Source: an uncultured Muribaculaceae bacterium (GTDB lineage Bacteria; Bacteroidota; Bacteroidia; Bacteroidales; Muribaculaceae). Taken from it: DNA of 64,000 nucleotides. The notes below the pieces were generated by a model. It was given only the letters and a program-made list of their open reading frames with translations, made no database searches and had not been told where the DNA came from. Positions 43,129-50,401 of this stretch are shown piece by piece. Positions within the stretch are counted from its first letter, which is position 1. Each line of letters opens with the position of its first letter. Made by a program: the position numbers and the translations under genes. The stretch lies in assembly GCA_905233915.1 (NCBI GenBank), contig CAJOFM010000004.1, forward strand, positions 1 to 64,000, given 5' to 3'.

Positions 43129-43625
43129 AAAAGATATTCGCTATTATCGTGCTTGCGATAGCACTGTTTTCAACAGCAGCCAATGCTCAAGAAGAGACCA
43201 CTGCACCCAAGAAGGTGTATAACGAACAGATCAACCCGCTCGAACAGATTGATCAGGCGCTCGTACAAGCCCAAGCCGAGGGCAAGTTCGTCATTTGCCA
43301 AGTGGGCGGCAACTGGTGCCCTTGGTGCCTGCGTTTTGCCGAGTTTATCACAACCGACAGCACCATCAACGCCGTCATCGAGCAGAACTTCGTGTATATC
43401 CATGTGAATTATCATCCCCGCAAGGCCACAGAGTGGTCGGCCGCGATGATGAAACGCCTGAATAACCCAGGACGCTTCGGGTTCCCCGTCTTTGTCGTGC
43501 TTGACGAGCAGGGCAACGTGCTGCACATTCAGGATTCGAGTTTCCTCGAGGAAGGCAAGGGCTACAACAAGGAGAAAGTTTTGCGCTTCTTCCAGAACTG
43601 GACGCCTAAGGCCGTCCGGGAATAA
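43125..43625 (+). CDS. exported thioredoxin-fold protein
   Basis: The product has 166 residues. Signal peptide MKKIFAIIVLAIALFSTAANAQ. The thioredoxin-like domain has 'FVICQVGGNWCPWCLRFAEFI', a WCPWC redox motif, then 'VIEQNFVYIHVNYHP', 'GFPVFVVLDEQGNVLHIQDS', the cis-Pro being in 'GFPVF'. This is the thioredoxin_7 / DUF255-like group. It probably reduces or isomerises disulfides outside the cytoplasm. It is translationally coupled to the thioesterase gene and is followed after 13 bases by the TfoX gene. Confidence 0.87.
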   Translation: MKKIFAIIVLAIALFSTAANAQEETTAPKKVYNEQINPLEQIDQALVQAQAEGKFVICQVGGNWCPWCLRFAEFITTDSTINAVIEQNFVYIHVNYHPRKATEWSAAMMKRLNNPGRFGFPVFVVLDEQGNVLHIQDSSFLEEGKGYNKEKVLRFFQNWTPKAVRE

Positions 43626-43638
43626 TTCCCTTACCGAT

Positions 43639-43962
43639 ATGGCAAGTAGTCCTGATTTCGTCCAATACATCATAGACCAGTGCGGTGGCGCAGGTGAGAT
43701 TGTAGCCCGAAAAATGTTTGGGGACTACGGCATCTATTGCGACGGCAAGATATTTGGGCTTGTCTGTGACGACTGTTTCTACCTCAAGCCCACCGAGGCT
43801 GTGCGGCCTTTACTGCAGGCGGTGGAGCTGCGGCCACCCTATGATGGGGCCAAGGAATATTTCCTGATTGCTGACGTTGACGATAGCGACTACCTGGCCG
43901 CCATCGTCCGGGAAACCTGCAAAGCCCTACCCGTCCCCAAGCCCAAGAAAAAGAAGGAATAA
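43639..43962 (+). CDS. TfoX/Sxy N-terminal domain protein
   Basis: The start at 43639 (MASSPDFVQYIIDQC) is chosen because the longer frame overlaps the thioredoxin gene out of frame. The product has 107 residues. 'GGAGEIVARKMFGDYGIYCDGKIFGLVCDDCFYLKPTEAVRPLL' is the TfoX_N pattern. A Lys-rich tail ends the protein. Despite the name, single-domain TfoX_N proteins have no proven role in competence. It is the third gene of the tight set 42757-44967. Confidence 0.9.
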   Translation: MASSPDFVQYIIDQCGGAGEIVARKMFGDYGIYCDGKIFGLVCDDCFYLKPTEAVRPLLQAVELRPPYDGAKEYFLIADVDDSDYLAAIVRETCKALPVPKPKKKKE

Positions 43963-43977
43963 TGATAAAGCTTCTGC

Positions 43978-44967
43978 ATGGAAAAAGACAAAATCATCAT
44001 ATATCAAACTGAGGACGGACAAACGCAGATAGATGTCCGCCTCGAGAACGACACGGTCTGGTTGACACAAGCCCAGATGTCAGAACTGTTTCAAACAGAC
44101 AGAACATCTATCGTTCGTCATATTCACAACATCTACAAGGTTGAGGAATTAGACCAAGAATCAACCTGTGTAAAAATTGCACAAGTTCAAACTGAGGGCA
44201 AAAGATTGGTACGTCGAACAATTCCGTATTTCAATCTTGATATGATCATATCGGTCGGTTATCGTGTCAATTCAAAACGCGGTGTAAAATTTCGCCAATG
44301 GGCAAATAAGATTCTCAGGGATTACCTTATCAAAGGTTATGCCGTCAATGAAAACATCCGCCGTGAGCAGATAGGAGAACTCCGGCAACTGGTGGGTATT
44401 TTGGGTCGTACCATCCAGAGCCAACCGTTGATGCCGTCTGATGACAGTCAAGCCCTCTTCGATGTTGTGACAGATTACGCTTATGCGCTGGACACACTCG
44501 ACAATTATGACTATGAACGCCTTGTCATTGAAAAGACAACACAGGAGGAACGTTTTCATGCCACCTATGAGAAAGCCATCAGTGAGATTGAGGGATTGAG
44601 GAGAAAATTCGGTGGCAGCAATTTGTTCGGCAACGAGAAAGACGATTCTTTCAAGAGCAGTATCGGGCAAATCTATCAAACCTTTGGCGGTAAAGAGCTA
44701 TACCCAAGTGTAGAGGAAAAAGCAGCGATGTTGCTGTACCTCGTTACAAAGAACCATTCCTTCAGTGACGGTAACAAACGCATCGCGGCTACACTCTTTC
44801 TTTGGTTCCTCAACAACAACGGTATTCTCTATCGAGAAGATGGTTCCAAGCGTCTAGCAGACAACACGCTCGTCGCTCTCACGCTCATGATAGCCGAGAG
44901 CAAGACTGAGGAGAAAGACGTCATGGTAAAAGTGGTTGTGAACTTGATTAATCAGATTAACCAATAG
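43978..44967 (+). CDS. RhuM-type protein with C-terminal Fic/DOC-like domain
   Basis: The product has 329 residues. The N-terminal half is the RhuM / virulence-protein type: 'VRLENDTVWLTQAQMSELFQTDRTSIVRHIHNIYK' looks DNA-binding, and 'RTIPYFNLDMIISVGYRVNSKRGVKFRQWANKILRDYL' is the KilA/BRO-like family mark. The C-terminal half has the Fic core 'KNHSFSDGNKRIAATLFLWFL' (HxFxxGNxR), as in death-on-curing proteins that AMPylate or phosphorylate targets. The usual HPF is HSF here. Codons are more A/T rich than those of neighbours, so recent arrival is likely. No antitoxin gene is seen beside it. Confidence 0.85.
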   Translation: MEKDKIIIYQTEDGQTQIDVRLENDTVWLTQAQMSELFQTDRTSIVRHIHNIYKVEELDQESTCVKIAQVQTEGKRLVRRTIPYFNLDMIISVGYRVNSKRGVKFRQWANKILRDYLIKGYAVNENIRREQIGELRQLVGILGRTIQSQPLMPSDDSQALFDVVTDYAYALDTLDNYDYERLVIEKTTQEERFHATYEKAISEIEGLRRKFGGSNLFGNEKDDSFKSSIGQIYQTFGGKELYPSVEEKAAMLLYLVTKNHSFSDGNKRIAATLFLWFLNNNGILYREDGSKRLADNTLVALTLMIAESKTEEKDVMVKVVVNLINQINQ

Positions 44968-45018
44968 ACGTTTTGTTTTGATAAAACACTTGTGTATAGA
45001 ACTGTAAATGATTGAATT

Positions 45019-45408
45019 ATGTTACAACTCAATAAAGTACATCACATAGCCCTGATCTGCTCCGATTACCAGCGGAGCCTCGATTTCTACACCCGTGTGA
45101 TCGGTTGCCAGGTCATTGCAGAGCATTGGCGCGAGGAGCAACAGTCCTACTTGACCAAGCTGTCGCTGAACAGCAACTATGTCATCGAACTGTTTTCTTT
45201 CCCTTCGCCACCGCAACGACCATCCTACCCCGAGGCTGTTGGTTTGCGGCATCTGGCTTTCGAGGTAGATGACATCGCTGGCCAGGTCGCAGAACTGGAC
45301 CGCATGGGCATAGCACACGAGGAAATCAGGACCGATGCGACGACAGGCAAACGTTTTGTCTTCTTCAACGACCCTGATGGTCAACCTCTTGAGATGTACG
45401 AAAAATGA
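45019..45408 (+). CDS. VOC / glyoxalase-I-like family protein
   Basis: The product has 129 residues. The paired beta-alpha-beta-beta-beta modules start 'VHHIALICSDYQRSLDFYTRVIGCQVI' and 'LRHLAFEVDDIAGQVAELDRMGI'. Metal ligands are likely the first His, 'ELFSF', the second-module His and the Glu in 'PLEMYEK'. It resembles YaeR/SMU1112c-type proteins of unknown activity. It is cytoplasmic, located 51 bases after the RhuM gene. Confidence 0.88.
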   Translation: MLQLNKVHHIALICSDYQRSLDFYTRVIGCQVIAEHWREEQQSYLTKLSLNSNYVIELFSFPSPPQRPSYPEAVGLRHLAFEVDDIAGQVAELDRMGIAHEEIRTDATTGKRFVFFNDPDGQPLEMYEK

Positions 45409-45476
45409 CCTTATGATTCGCCCGAATTGTGAATTTGGGGTAATTATGTCAAGCGATTTAAACCGATTTTTCATAT

Positions 45477-45893
45477 ATGGCAAAGAAGATTTATTTTGCA
45501 GGGTCTATCCGTGGAGGACGTGTGGATGCCGACCTGTATCAGCGCATCATCAGCTACATACAGCGCACCGACATCGTGCTGACTGAGCATGTGGGGAAAA
45601 GCGATCTGAGCCTGATGGAGCAGGGACGTGAGCGTGACGCGCGCATCTATGACCAAGACACGGCATGGCTGCGCGAGAGCGATGTGCTCATCGGCGAGTG
45701 CACCTGCCCGTCACTGGGCGTGGGCTATGAGTTGGCCTATGCCGAGGTCCACGGCATCCCTTGCCACATCTTTTATGACAAGACCAAGACACAACTGTCG
45801 GCCATGCTCACAGGGAACCCCTATTTCAACATCCATCCCTACGACAAAGAAGAAGATATCTATCCTCTGCTCGACCAAATCCTGGACCGATAA
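45477..45893 (+). CDS. nucleoside 2-deoxyribosyltransferase-like / DNPH1-type hydrolase
   Basis: The product has 138 residues. 'KKIYFAGSIRGGRVDADLYQRI' is the nucleotide-binding start, 'DTAWLRESDVLIGECTCPSLGVGYELAYAEVHG' carries the catalytic Glu (YELAYA) and the nearby Asp/Glu of the family, and 'GNPYFNIHPYD' ends the fold. Members cleave the N-glycosidic bond of deoxynucleosides or deoxynucleotides; the DNPH1-like group acts on dNMPs in nucleotide sanitation. The exact substrate is not determined. Confidence 0.85.
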   Translation: MAKKIYFAGSIRGGRVDADLYQRIISYIQRTDIVLTEHVGKSDLSLMEQGRERDARIYDQDTAWLRESDVLIGECTCPSLGVGYELAYAEVHGIPCHIFYDKTKTQLSAMLTGNPYFNIHPYDKEEDIYPLLDQILDR

Positions 45894-45967
45894 TCCAAGA
45901 GTGCAGCCGTTCCTTATTGAGGCGCCCTAATTGCTCAAGCTATAATCCATAAAAAGATATCATTCTC

Positions 45968-45998
45968 TTGTTTTTGTCCTAGAAAAAACGTATCTTTG
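45968..45998 (+). promoter_or_regulatory. promoter of the 57-residue winged-helix gene
   Basis: -33 TTG at 45968-45970 and -7 TATCTTTG at 45991-45998, with a spacer of 19-20 bases. Confidence 0.7.
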
Positions 45999-46068
45999 CA
46001 CCAGAAAGATTTACTATACTTCAATGAAGTATCCACAACATTAACCGCATTTAAATAGTTAACCAAAG

Positions 46069-46242
46069 ATGAAAGAGAAAGTATTACAGGCCATGCGAGA
46101 TGCCGGCAAGCCCATCTCGGCAGGCGATGTGACCAAGGCACTGGGTGCCGACCGCAAAGAAGTTGACAAGGCTTTTGCCGAACTGAAAAAGGAAGGCGCT
46201 ATCGTTTCGCCCGTCCGCTGCAAGTGGGAACCGGCCAAGTAA
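46069..46242 (+). CDS. small winged-helix-like protein, 57 residues
   Basis: ATG 46069 to TAA 46242, starting MKEKVLQAMRDAGKPISAGD and ending CKWEPAK. The pattern helix - 'KPISAGDVTKALGADRKEVDKAFAELKKEGAIVSP' is a classic winged helix-turn-helix: helix 2, recognition helix 3 and a wing. It has a good promoter 70 bases upstream and stands alone. The length fits small transcription-factor-like proteins of Bacteroidales; the target is unknown. Confidence 0.75.
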   Translation: MKEKVLQAMRDAGKPISAGDVTKALGADRKEVDKAFAELKKEGAIVSPVRCKWEPAK

Positions 46243-46510
46243 TCAAACTGGGTCTATCATAAAAATGAGGTGTCGCTGAAGAATCCGGCCCGATAGCCGA
46301 ATGCGGCAAATCACAGCTACTGGCGTGAATGGCCCCACGCCTGTGTTGTGGTATCCATTCAGCAGATCATTATCAGCCTGTAACTGACAACTGAGAAATC
46401 TGATTATTTTTCAGGCTTCGCCATGGGGCTAAAGTCAGCACAGCCTGAATGGCCAAAGAGCATATAATTAATAATAATCCCATCTATAACGACCAAAACA
46501 CTTTATCAAT
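46243..46510. other. 268-base gap before the MBL gene
   Basis: A hairpin GGCGTG (46322-46327) / CACGCC (46336-46341) and two copies of TGAATGGCC (near 46327 and 46447) are visible. There is no gene and no clear promoter. Confidence 0.4.
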
Positions 46511-47254
46511 ATGAAAATCAAAGCTATCCGCATGTTTGACGGCGGTTTCATGAACCAACAGTTTGCTTTTGGCGGCGAGAACAAGGAGACTACCGACGAG
46601 CAAATCATCTATCGCAGCAGCCTACAGAACTTCCTCATCGACACCGGTGACGAAGTAATTCTTGTGGACACAGGCTTCCAAAACGACATGAAAACCCCAG
46701 AGAAAAAACTGGGTGCCCCACTCTACATGGGTGAGAAACTGCAGGATTTTATGCAAGCCTTTGCCGAGATGGGCTACAAGCCCGAGCAGGTGACCAAGAT
46801 CCTTGTTACCCATAAGCATCCTGACCACACCGGTGCTATCAAGTATTTCCCCAATGCCAAGGTGTATATTTCACCCGAGGATGCCGATGAAATGAAACTC
46901 AATGGCGAGAACATCATTAGAGCCGAATACAAGGATTCCTATAAGAACTTCCCCCATGCCGATAAAATTGCCGAGGGCATCTGGTTTATCGAAGCCAAAG
47001 GTCACACCAAGGGCAACAGCATCGTCATTGCCGAGTTGGACGGCCTCTACTATATGATGCATGGAGACGTGACCTACTGTGACGCCGCCCTCAAGGCCAA
47101 TAAACTCAGTATCATCTTTGAGGACCTGGCCGATGCCCGCGAGACACTCGATCGCGTGCGTGACTTCATCCAGAATAATCCCACTGTCTATCTCTCCACA
47201 CACTGCCCCGAGGGCTACGAGAACCTGGAGATGAAACGCGTGATGAAACTCTAA
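46511..47254 (+). CDS. MBL-fold metallo-hydrolase
   Basis: The product has 247 residues. 'VTKILVTHKHPDHTGAIKYFPNAKVYISPEDADEMK' carries HxHxDH. An earlier 'FLIDTGDEVILVDTGFQND' gives the strand pair before the site. 'GHTKGNSIVIAELDGLYYMMHGDVTY' gives the second His and bridging Asp, and 'LSTHCPEGYENL' gives the third His. It is of the AHL-lactonase-like/glyoxalase II-like group. It is cytoplasmic and is followed after 24 bases by the flavodoxin-like gene. The substrate is unknown. Confidence 0.88.
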   Translation: MKIKAIRMFDGGFMNQQFAFGGENKETTDEQIIYRSSLQNFLIDTGDEVILVDTGFQNDMKTPEKKLGAPLYMGEKLQDFMQAFAEMGYKPEQVTKILVTHKHPDHTGAIKYFPNAKVYISPEDADEMKLNGENIIRAEYKDSYKNFPHADKIAEGIWFIEAKGHTKGNSIVIAELDGLYYMMHGDVTYCDAALKANKLSIIFEDLADARETLDRVRDFIQNNPTVYLSTHCPEGYENLEMKRVMKL

Positions 47255-47278
47255 CCAATAGCATCTTCATTCTTCGAT

Positions 47279-47902
47279 ATGAAAGTATTATTGATTAACG
47301 GCAGTGCCCGCCGCGAGGGCAACACCTTCACAGCACTATCTGAGATTGCCCGCCAGCTCCAGAAGCATGGCCTTGAGACCGAAATCGTGCAACTGGGCAA
47401 CAAGCCCGTGCGCGGCTGCATCGCTTGCGGCCAGTGCATGGAACGGGGGTTGGGCCGATGTGCGTTTGACGACGATGCCTGCAACCGCATCGTTGAGAAA
47501 CTTGAGGATGCCGATGCGCTGATTGTCGGCTCACCCGTCTATTATGGCCAGCCTAACGGTGCCTTGCTCGCTGTGTTGCAACGCGTGTTTTTCGCAACTG
47601 GAAACAAGCATCAGAACAAGCCCGTGGCCAATGTGGCCATCTGCCGTCGCGGAGGCGCCACAGCGGCGTTTCAAACGATGAACATCATGTACCAGATGCT
47701 GAACATGCCGATGGTCACCAGCCAGTACTGGAACATTGCTTACGGCCGCGAGCCTGGCGAGGTTACACAGGATGCCGAGGGTATGCAGACCATGCGCACG
47801 CTGGCCGATAATATGGCCTGGCTGTTGAAGAAGATACATGCCGACGGCAATCTGGACTATCCCGAACGTGAAGAGTGGCAGCCGACCCACTTCATCAGAT
47901 AA
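47279..47902 (+). CDS. flavodoxin-fold FMN reductase / iron-sulfur flavoprotein-like
   Basis: The product has 207 residues. The FMN-binding start is 'KVLLINGSARREGNTFTALSEIA'. 'KPVRGCIACGQCMERGLGRCAFDDD' is a Cys-rich segment (CxxCxxC...C) like that of Isf-type proteins, and 'DALIVGSPVYYGQPNGALLAVLQRVFF' completes the flavin site. Members pass electrons from NAD(P)H to small acceptors or metals. Whether the Cys cluster holds iron-sulfur here is uncertain. It is co-directional and close to the MBL gene. Confidence 0.87.
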   Translation: MKVLLINGSARREGNTFTALSEIARQLQKHGLETEIVQLGNKPVRGCIACGQCMERGLGRCAFDDDACNRIVEKLEDADALIVGSPVYYGQPNGALLAVLQRVFFATGNKHQNKPVANVAICRRGGATAAFQTMNIMYQMLNMPMVTSQYWNIAYGREPGEVTQDAEGMQTMRTLADNMAWLLKKIHADGNLDYPEREEWQPTHFIR

Positions 47903-47989
47903 TCTCATTTGAAGATGATGGCAGAGAAAATCCTTGCCAAATAGCATCCATTTATTGCCATCGCGGCTCTTACGATAAAACATCTCACC

Positions 47990-48664
47990 ATGTTGATGAA
48001 ACGGGGAATAATACATAACGCGACCCAACTTGTGGACTTCATCCAGCAAGTGGGGTTCCTGCCATTGCTATACAGCGGCATCAGCGGTTTCTCGGCCGAG
48101 GATGTCGTGGATAGCGATTGCCGATACGTGGTCTATGCCGATGGTGGCTGGGACTGGCCGATGTGGAAATGGAAAGGTCCCATCGTCACCGAAGGCGGCT
48201 GCGTGTATGGCAAGTTCTTCGATAAGAAAGCGGGTTACATCAGCATGGACTGGTGGCCCGATTTCATGAACTACCGTCGCCATGCCTACCCTGCCCCTGT
48301 CGAGGGTTCCATCGACGAGGCCATCCTGATGACCCTGCGCGAACACGGCAGCCTCATCACCCGCGAGTTGCGTGCTGCCTGCGGCTTCACGGGAGCAAAG
48401 ATGCGGAGCCGTTTTGACGGCTACGTCACCCGATTGCAGATGGCCACTCGCATCGTCACCCAAGACTTTATCTATCCCCGCGACAAGCATGGGCACGAGT
48501 ATGGCTGGGGATGGGCGTTACTCACCACTCCCGAGCAGTTACTGGGCAAGGAAGCTTGCCAATGTGACCGCTCACCCGAGGAATCGCTGGAGAGGATATT
48601 GGATCACTTCGGCAACATCCTGCCTCATGCCAGCGAAAAGCAAATTCTGAAACTCATCAAATAA
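47990..48664 (+). CDS. AlkZ-related protein
   Basis: The product has 224 residues. 'GFLPLLYSGISGFSAEDVV', 'GGWDWPMWKWKGPIV', 'GCVYGKFFDKKAGYISMDWWPDFMNYRR' and 'HGSLITRELRAACGF' are as in short proteins related to the AlkZ/YcaQ DNA glycosylases (winged-helix repeats). It lacks the full length of YcaQ (about 400 residues). A DNA-binding or repair-like role is inferred from the family name only. ATG 47996 is an alternative start. It is followed after 14 bases by a secreted repeat protein gene. Confidence 0.72.
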   Translation: MLMKRGIIHNATQLVDFIQQVGFLPLLYSGISGFSAEDVVDSDCRYVVYADGGWDWPMWKWKGPIVTEGGCVYGKFFDKKAGYISMDWWPDFMNYRRHAYPAPVEGSIDEAILMTLREHGSLITRELRAACGFTGAKMRSRFDGYVTRLQMATRIVTQDFIYPRDKHGHEYGWGWALLTTPEQLLGKEACQCDRSPEESLERILDHFGNILPHASEKQILKLIK

Positions 48665-48678
48665 CCCCCTTCACCGAT

Positions 48679-49050
48679 ATGAAAAGATTTATCCTCATCA
48701 CCATCACACTGATGTGCTCGTTGCTGAGCCTTCAAGCACAGAAAATCAGCTATATCGAGACTACAAAGTCGTGGCACTACGTCTATGATGAAAAGGGCAA
48801 GAAAATCCACACATTCAGCACTACCCAGGGCGAAGTTGTCGCTTACAGCGAGTCGTTCTATGTCATCAAGAACGGCAGTTGGATTTACACCTGCGACCCC
48901 AAGGGGAAAAAGTTGCACACCTTCTCGGTGAGTAGTGTGGGCGAAGTCCTGTGCGCCACTGGCGACACCTTCACTAGCCGTAACGGCAATTGGATTTACA
49001 CATGGGACAAGAACGGCAAGAAACTGTCCACACGCAGCGCCAGCCATTAA
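48679..49050 (+). CDS. small secreted protein with three internal repeats
   Basis: The product has 123 residues. Signal peptide MKRFILITITLMCSLLSLQAQ. The mature part is three beta-hairpin-like units: 'KSWHYVYDEKGKKIHTFS', 'GSWIYTCDPKGKKLHTFS', 'GNWIYTWDKNGKKLSTRS', each separated by about 20 residues with 'GEV(V/L)' . This looks like half of a small propeller or a YD-type strand repeat. No family is recognised and the function is unknown. It is the last gene before the sbcDC promoter. Confidence 0.7.
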   Translation: MKRFILITITLMCSLLSLQAQKISYIETTKSWHYVYDEKGKKIHTFSTTQGEVVAYSESFYVIKNGSWIYTCDPKGKKLHTFSVSSVGEVLCATGDTFTSRNGNWIYTWDKNGKKLSTRSASH

Positions 49051-49090
49051 AGAAAACACCTGCCATCTAACAACTCTTAACATTGAGAAC

Positions 49091-49121
49091 TTGCACAATT
49101 CAATGATTTTTCATAGTTTTG
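49091..49121 (+). promoter_or_regulatory. promoter of sbcD-sbcC
   Basis: -33 TTGC at 49091-49094 and -7 TAGTTTTG at 49114-49121, with a 19-base spacer, about 80 bases before the ATG of sbcD. Confidence 0.7.
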
Positions 49122-49201
49122 TGCTAGCAATAATTTCCCCTACCAAGGAGAAAATTAGTATGAACTGTTGTTTAATTCAACCAACTCATTTTTAGTCATT
49201 T

Positions 49202-50401
49202 ATGTTTAAAATTATTCACACCAGTGATTGGCATCTGGGCCAAAATTTCTATGGCTATGACCGCAGCGAGGAACAGAGCGACTTCCTGCGGCAACTGGCC
49301 GACATCGTGCGTAAACACACACCCGATGCATTGCTCGTGAGCGGTGACATCTTCCACGTCGCCGCCCCGTCCAACGCTGCAGTCAACCTCTATGTGGAAG
49401 GCATGCTCGCCATCCACAAGGCATGCCCAGCCATGTCTATCATCGTCATTGCCGGTAACCATGACAGTGCCTCAAGGCTCGACTGCGACAAGCGCTTGTG
49501 GGAACTTGCCGGAGTAACCGTGCTGGGTAGCATTGCCCGCAACGATAAGGGGACAGCCGACCTGAAGCGCCACATCATCAAGGTAAATGACAAGGGCATC
49601 GTCGCCGCCGTGCCGTTTGCCTATCCCGCCAGTTTCCCCAAGACTACCGAAGACACTATCGACAGCGAGCAGCGCCAACAGACCTACTTCCAGGCATTGC
49701 TCGATTATGCCGACGCCCACAATCCCGACCAGGTGCCCGTGGTGCTGATGGCACATCTCGCGGCATCGGGCTGCGACTTAACCGGACATGATCAGAACAT
49801 GAAGATGGAGTGCGTCGACCTGGCAACGTTGGGTACAGGCTATGACTATGCCGCACTTGGGCATGTCCACCGCCCCCAACAACTGAGTGATCGTGCCCGC
49901 TACTGCGGCACGCCCATCCCCGTCAGCTTTGACGAGCAGTGTGAGCACTCAGTGACTATTGTCGAGATTGACACACACGATGCCACGCCCCGTCTCGAGA
50001 CCAAGCGCATCAAGAACATCAAGCCGCTGCACACCATTCCCGCAGCCAAACCAGTGGACCTTGATGAAGCCATGAGCCAGTTACAGGCCTTTGATGCCGA
50101 TGAACCCGCCTATATTAGGCTTAACGTGAAAGTTGACCGCTTCCTGCCCAATGGAGCACTGGAAAAGGCTGTCCTGGCCGTACAGGACAAGCAATGCCGT
50201 TTCTGCGAAATCAAGAAAACCTCCACTGCCATTGAACATCACCATGCCACACAAATGACCATCGAGCAACTCAGCAAGATGATACCCGCCGATGTTGCCA
50301 ACAGGTTTTATATCGAGAAGACCGGCAAGCCCATGACCGAGCAAGAACTAGCAATGTTTAACGAAGTTTACCATGAAGTAGAAAAGGAGAACAGACAATG
50401 A
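49202..50401 (+). CDS. sbcD: exonuclease SbcCD subunit D
   Basis: The product has 399 residues. It is the metallophosphoesterase nuclease partner of SbcC: with it, it cuts DNA hairpins and trims double-strand ends. The metal motifs are in order: 'HTSDWHLGQ' (DxH), 'LLVSGDIFH' (GDxxH-like), 'IVIAGNHDSASRL' (GNHD), 'LMAHLAASG' and 'AALGHVHRPQ' (GHxH). The C-terminal capping domain follows. The gene overlaps sbcC by 4 bases (ATGA at 50398-50401), so the two are translationally coupled. Confidence 0.95.
   Translation: MFKIIHTSDWHLGQNFYGYDRSEEQSDFLRQLADIVRKHTPDALLVSGDIFHVAAPSNAAVNLYVEGMLAIHKACPAMSIIVIAGNHDSASRLDCDKRLWELAGVTVLGSIARNDKGTADLKRHIIKVNDKGIVAAVPFAYPASFPKTTEDTIDSEQRQQTYFQALLDYADAHNPDQVPVVLMAHLAASGCDLTGHDQNMKMECVDLATLGTGYDYAALGHVHRPQQLSDRARYCGTPIPVSFDEQCEHSVTIVEIDTHDATPRLETKRIKNIKPLHTIPAAKPVDLDEAMSQLQAFDADEPAYIRLNVKVDRFLPNGALEKAVLAVQDKQCRFCEIKKTSTAIEHHHATQMTIEQLSKMIPADVANRFYIEKTGKPMTEQELAMFNEVYHEVEKENRQ

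Noticed and set aside
43639..43962. Competence system because of the TfoX-domain protein
   Set aside because: Single TfoX_N domains are common in non-competent bacteria and no DNA-uptake genes are nearby.
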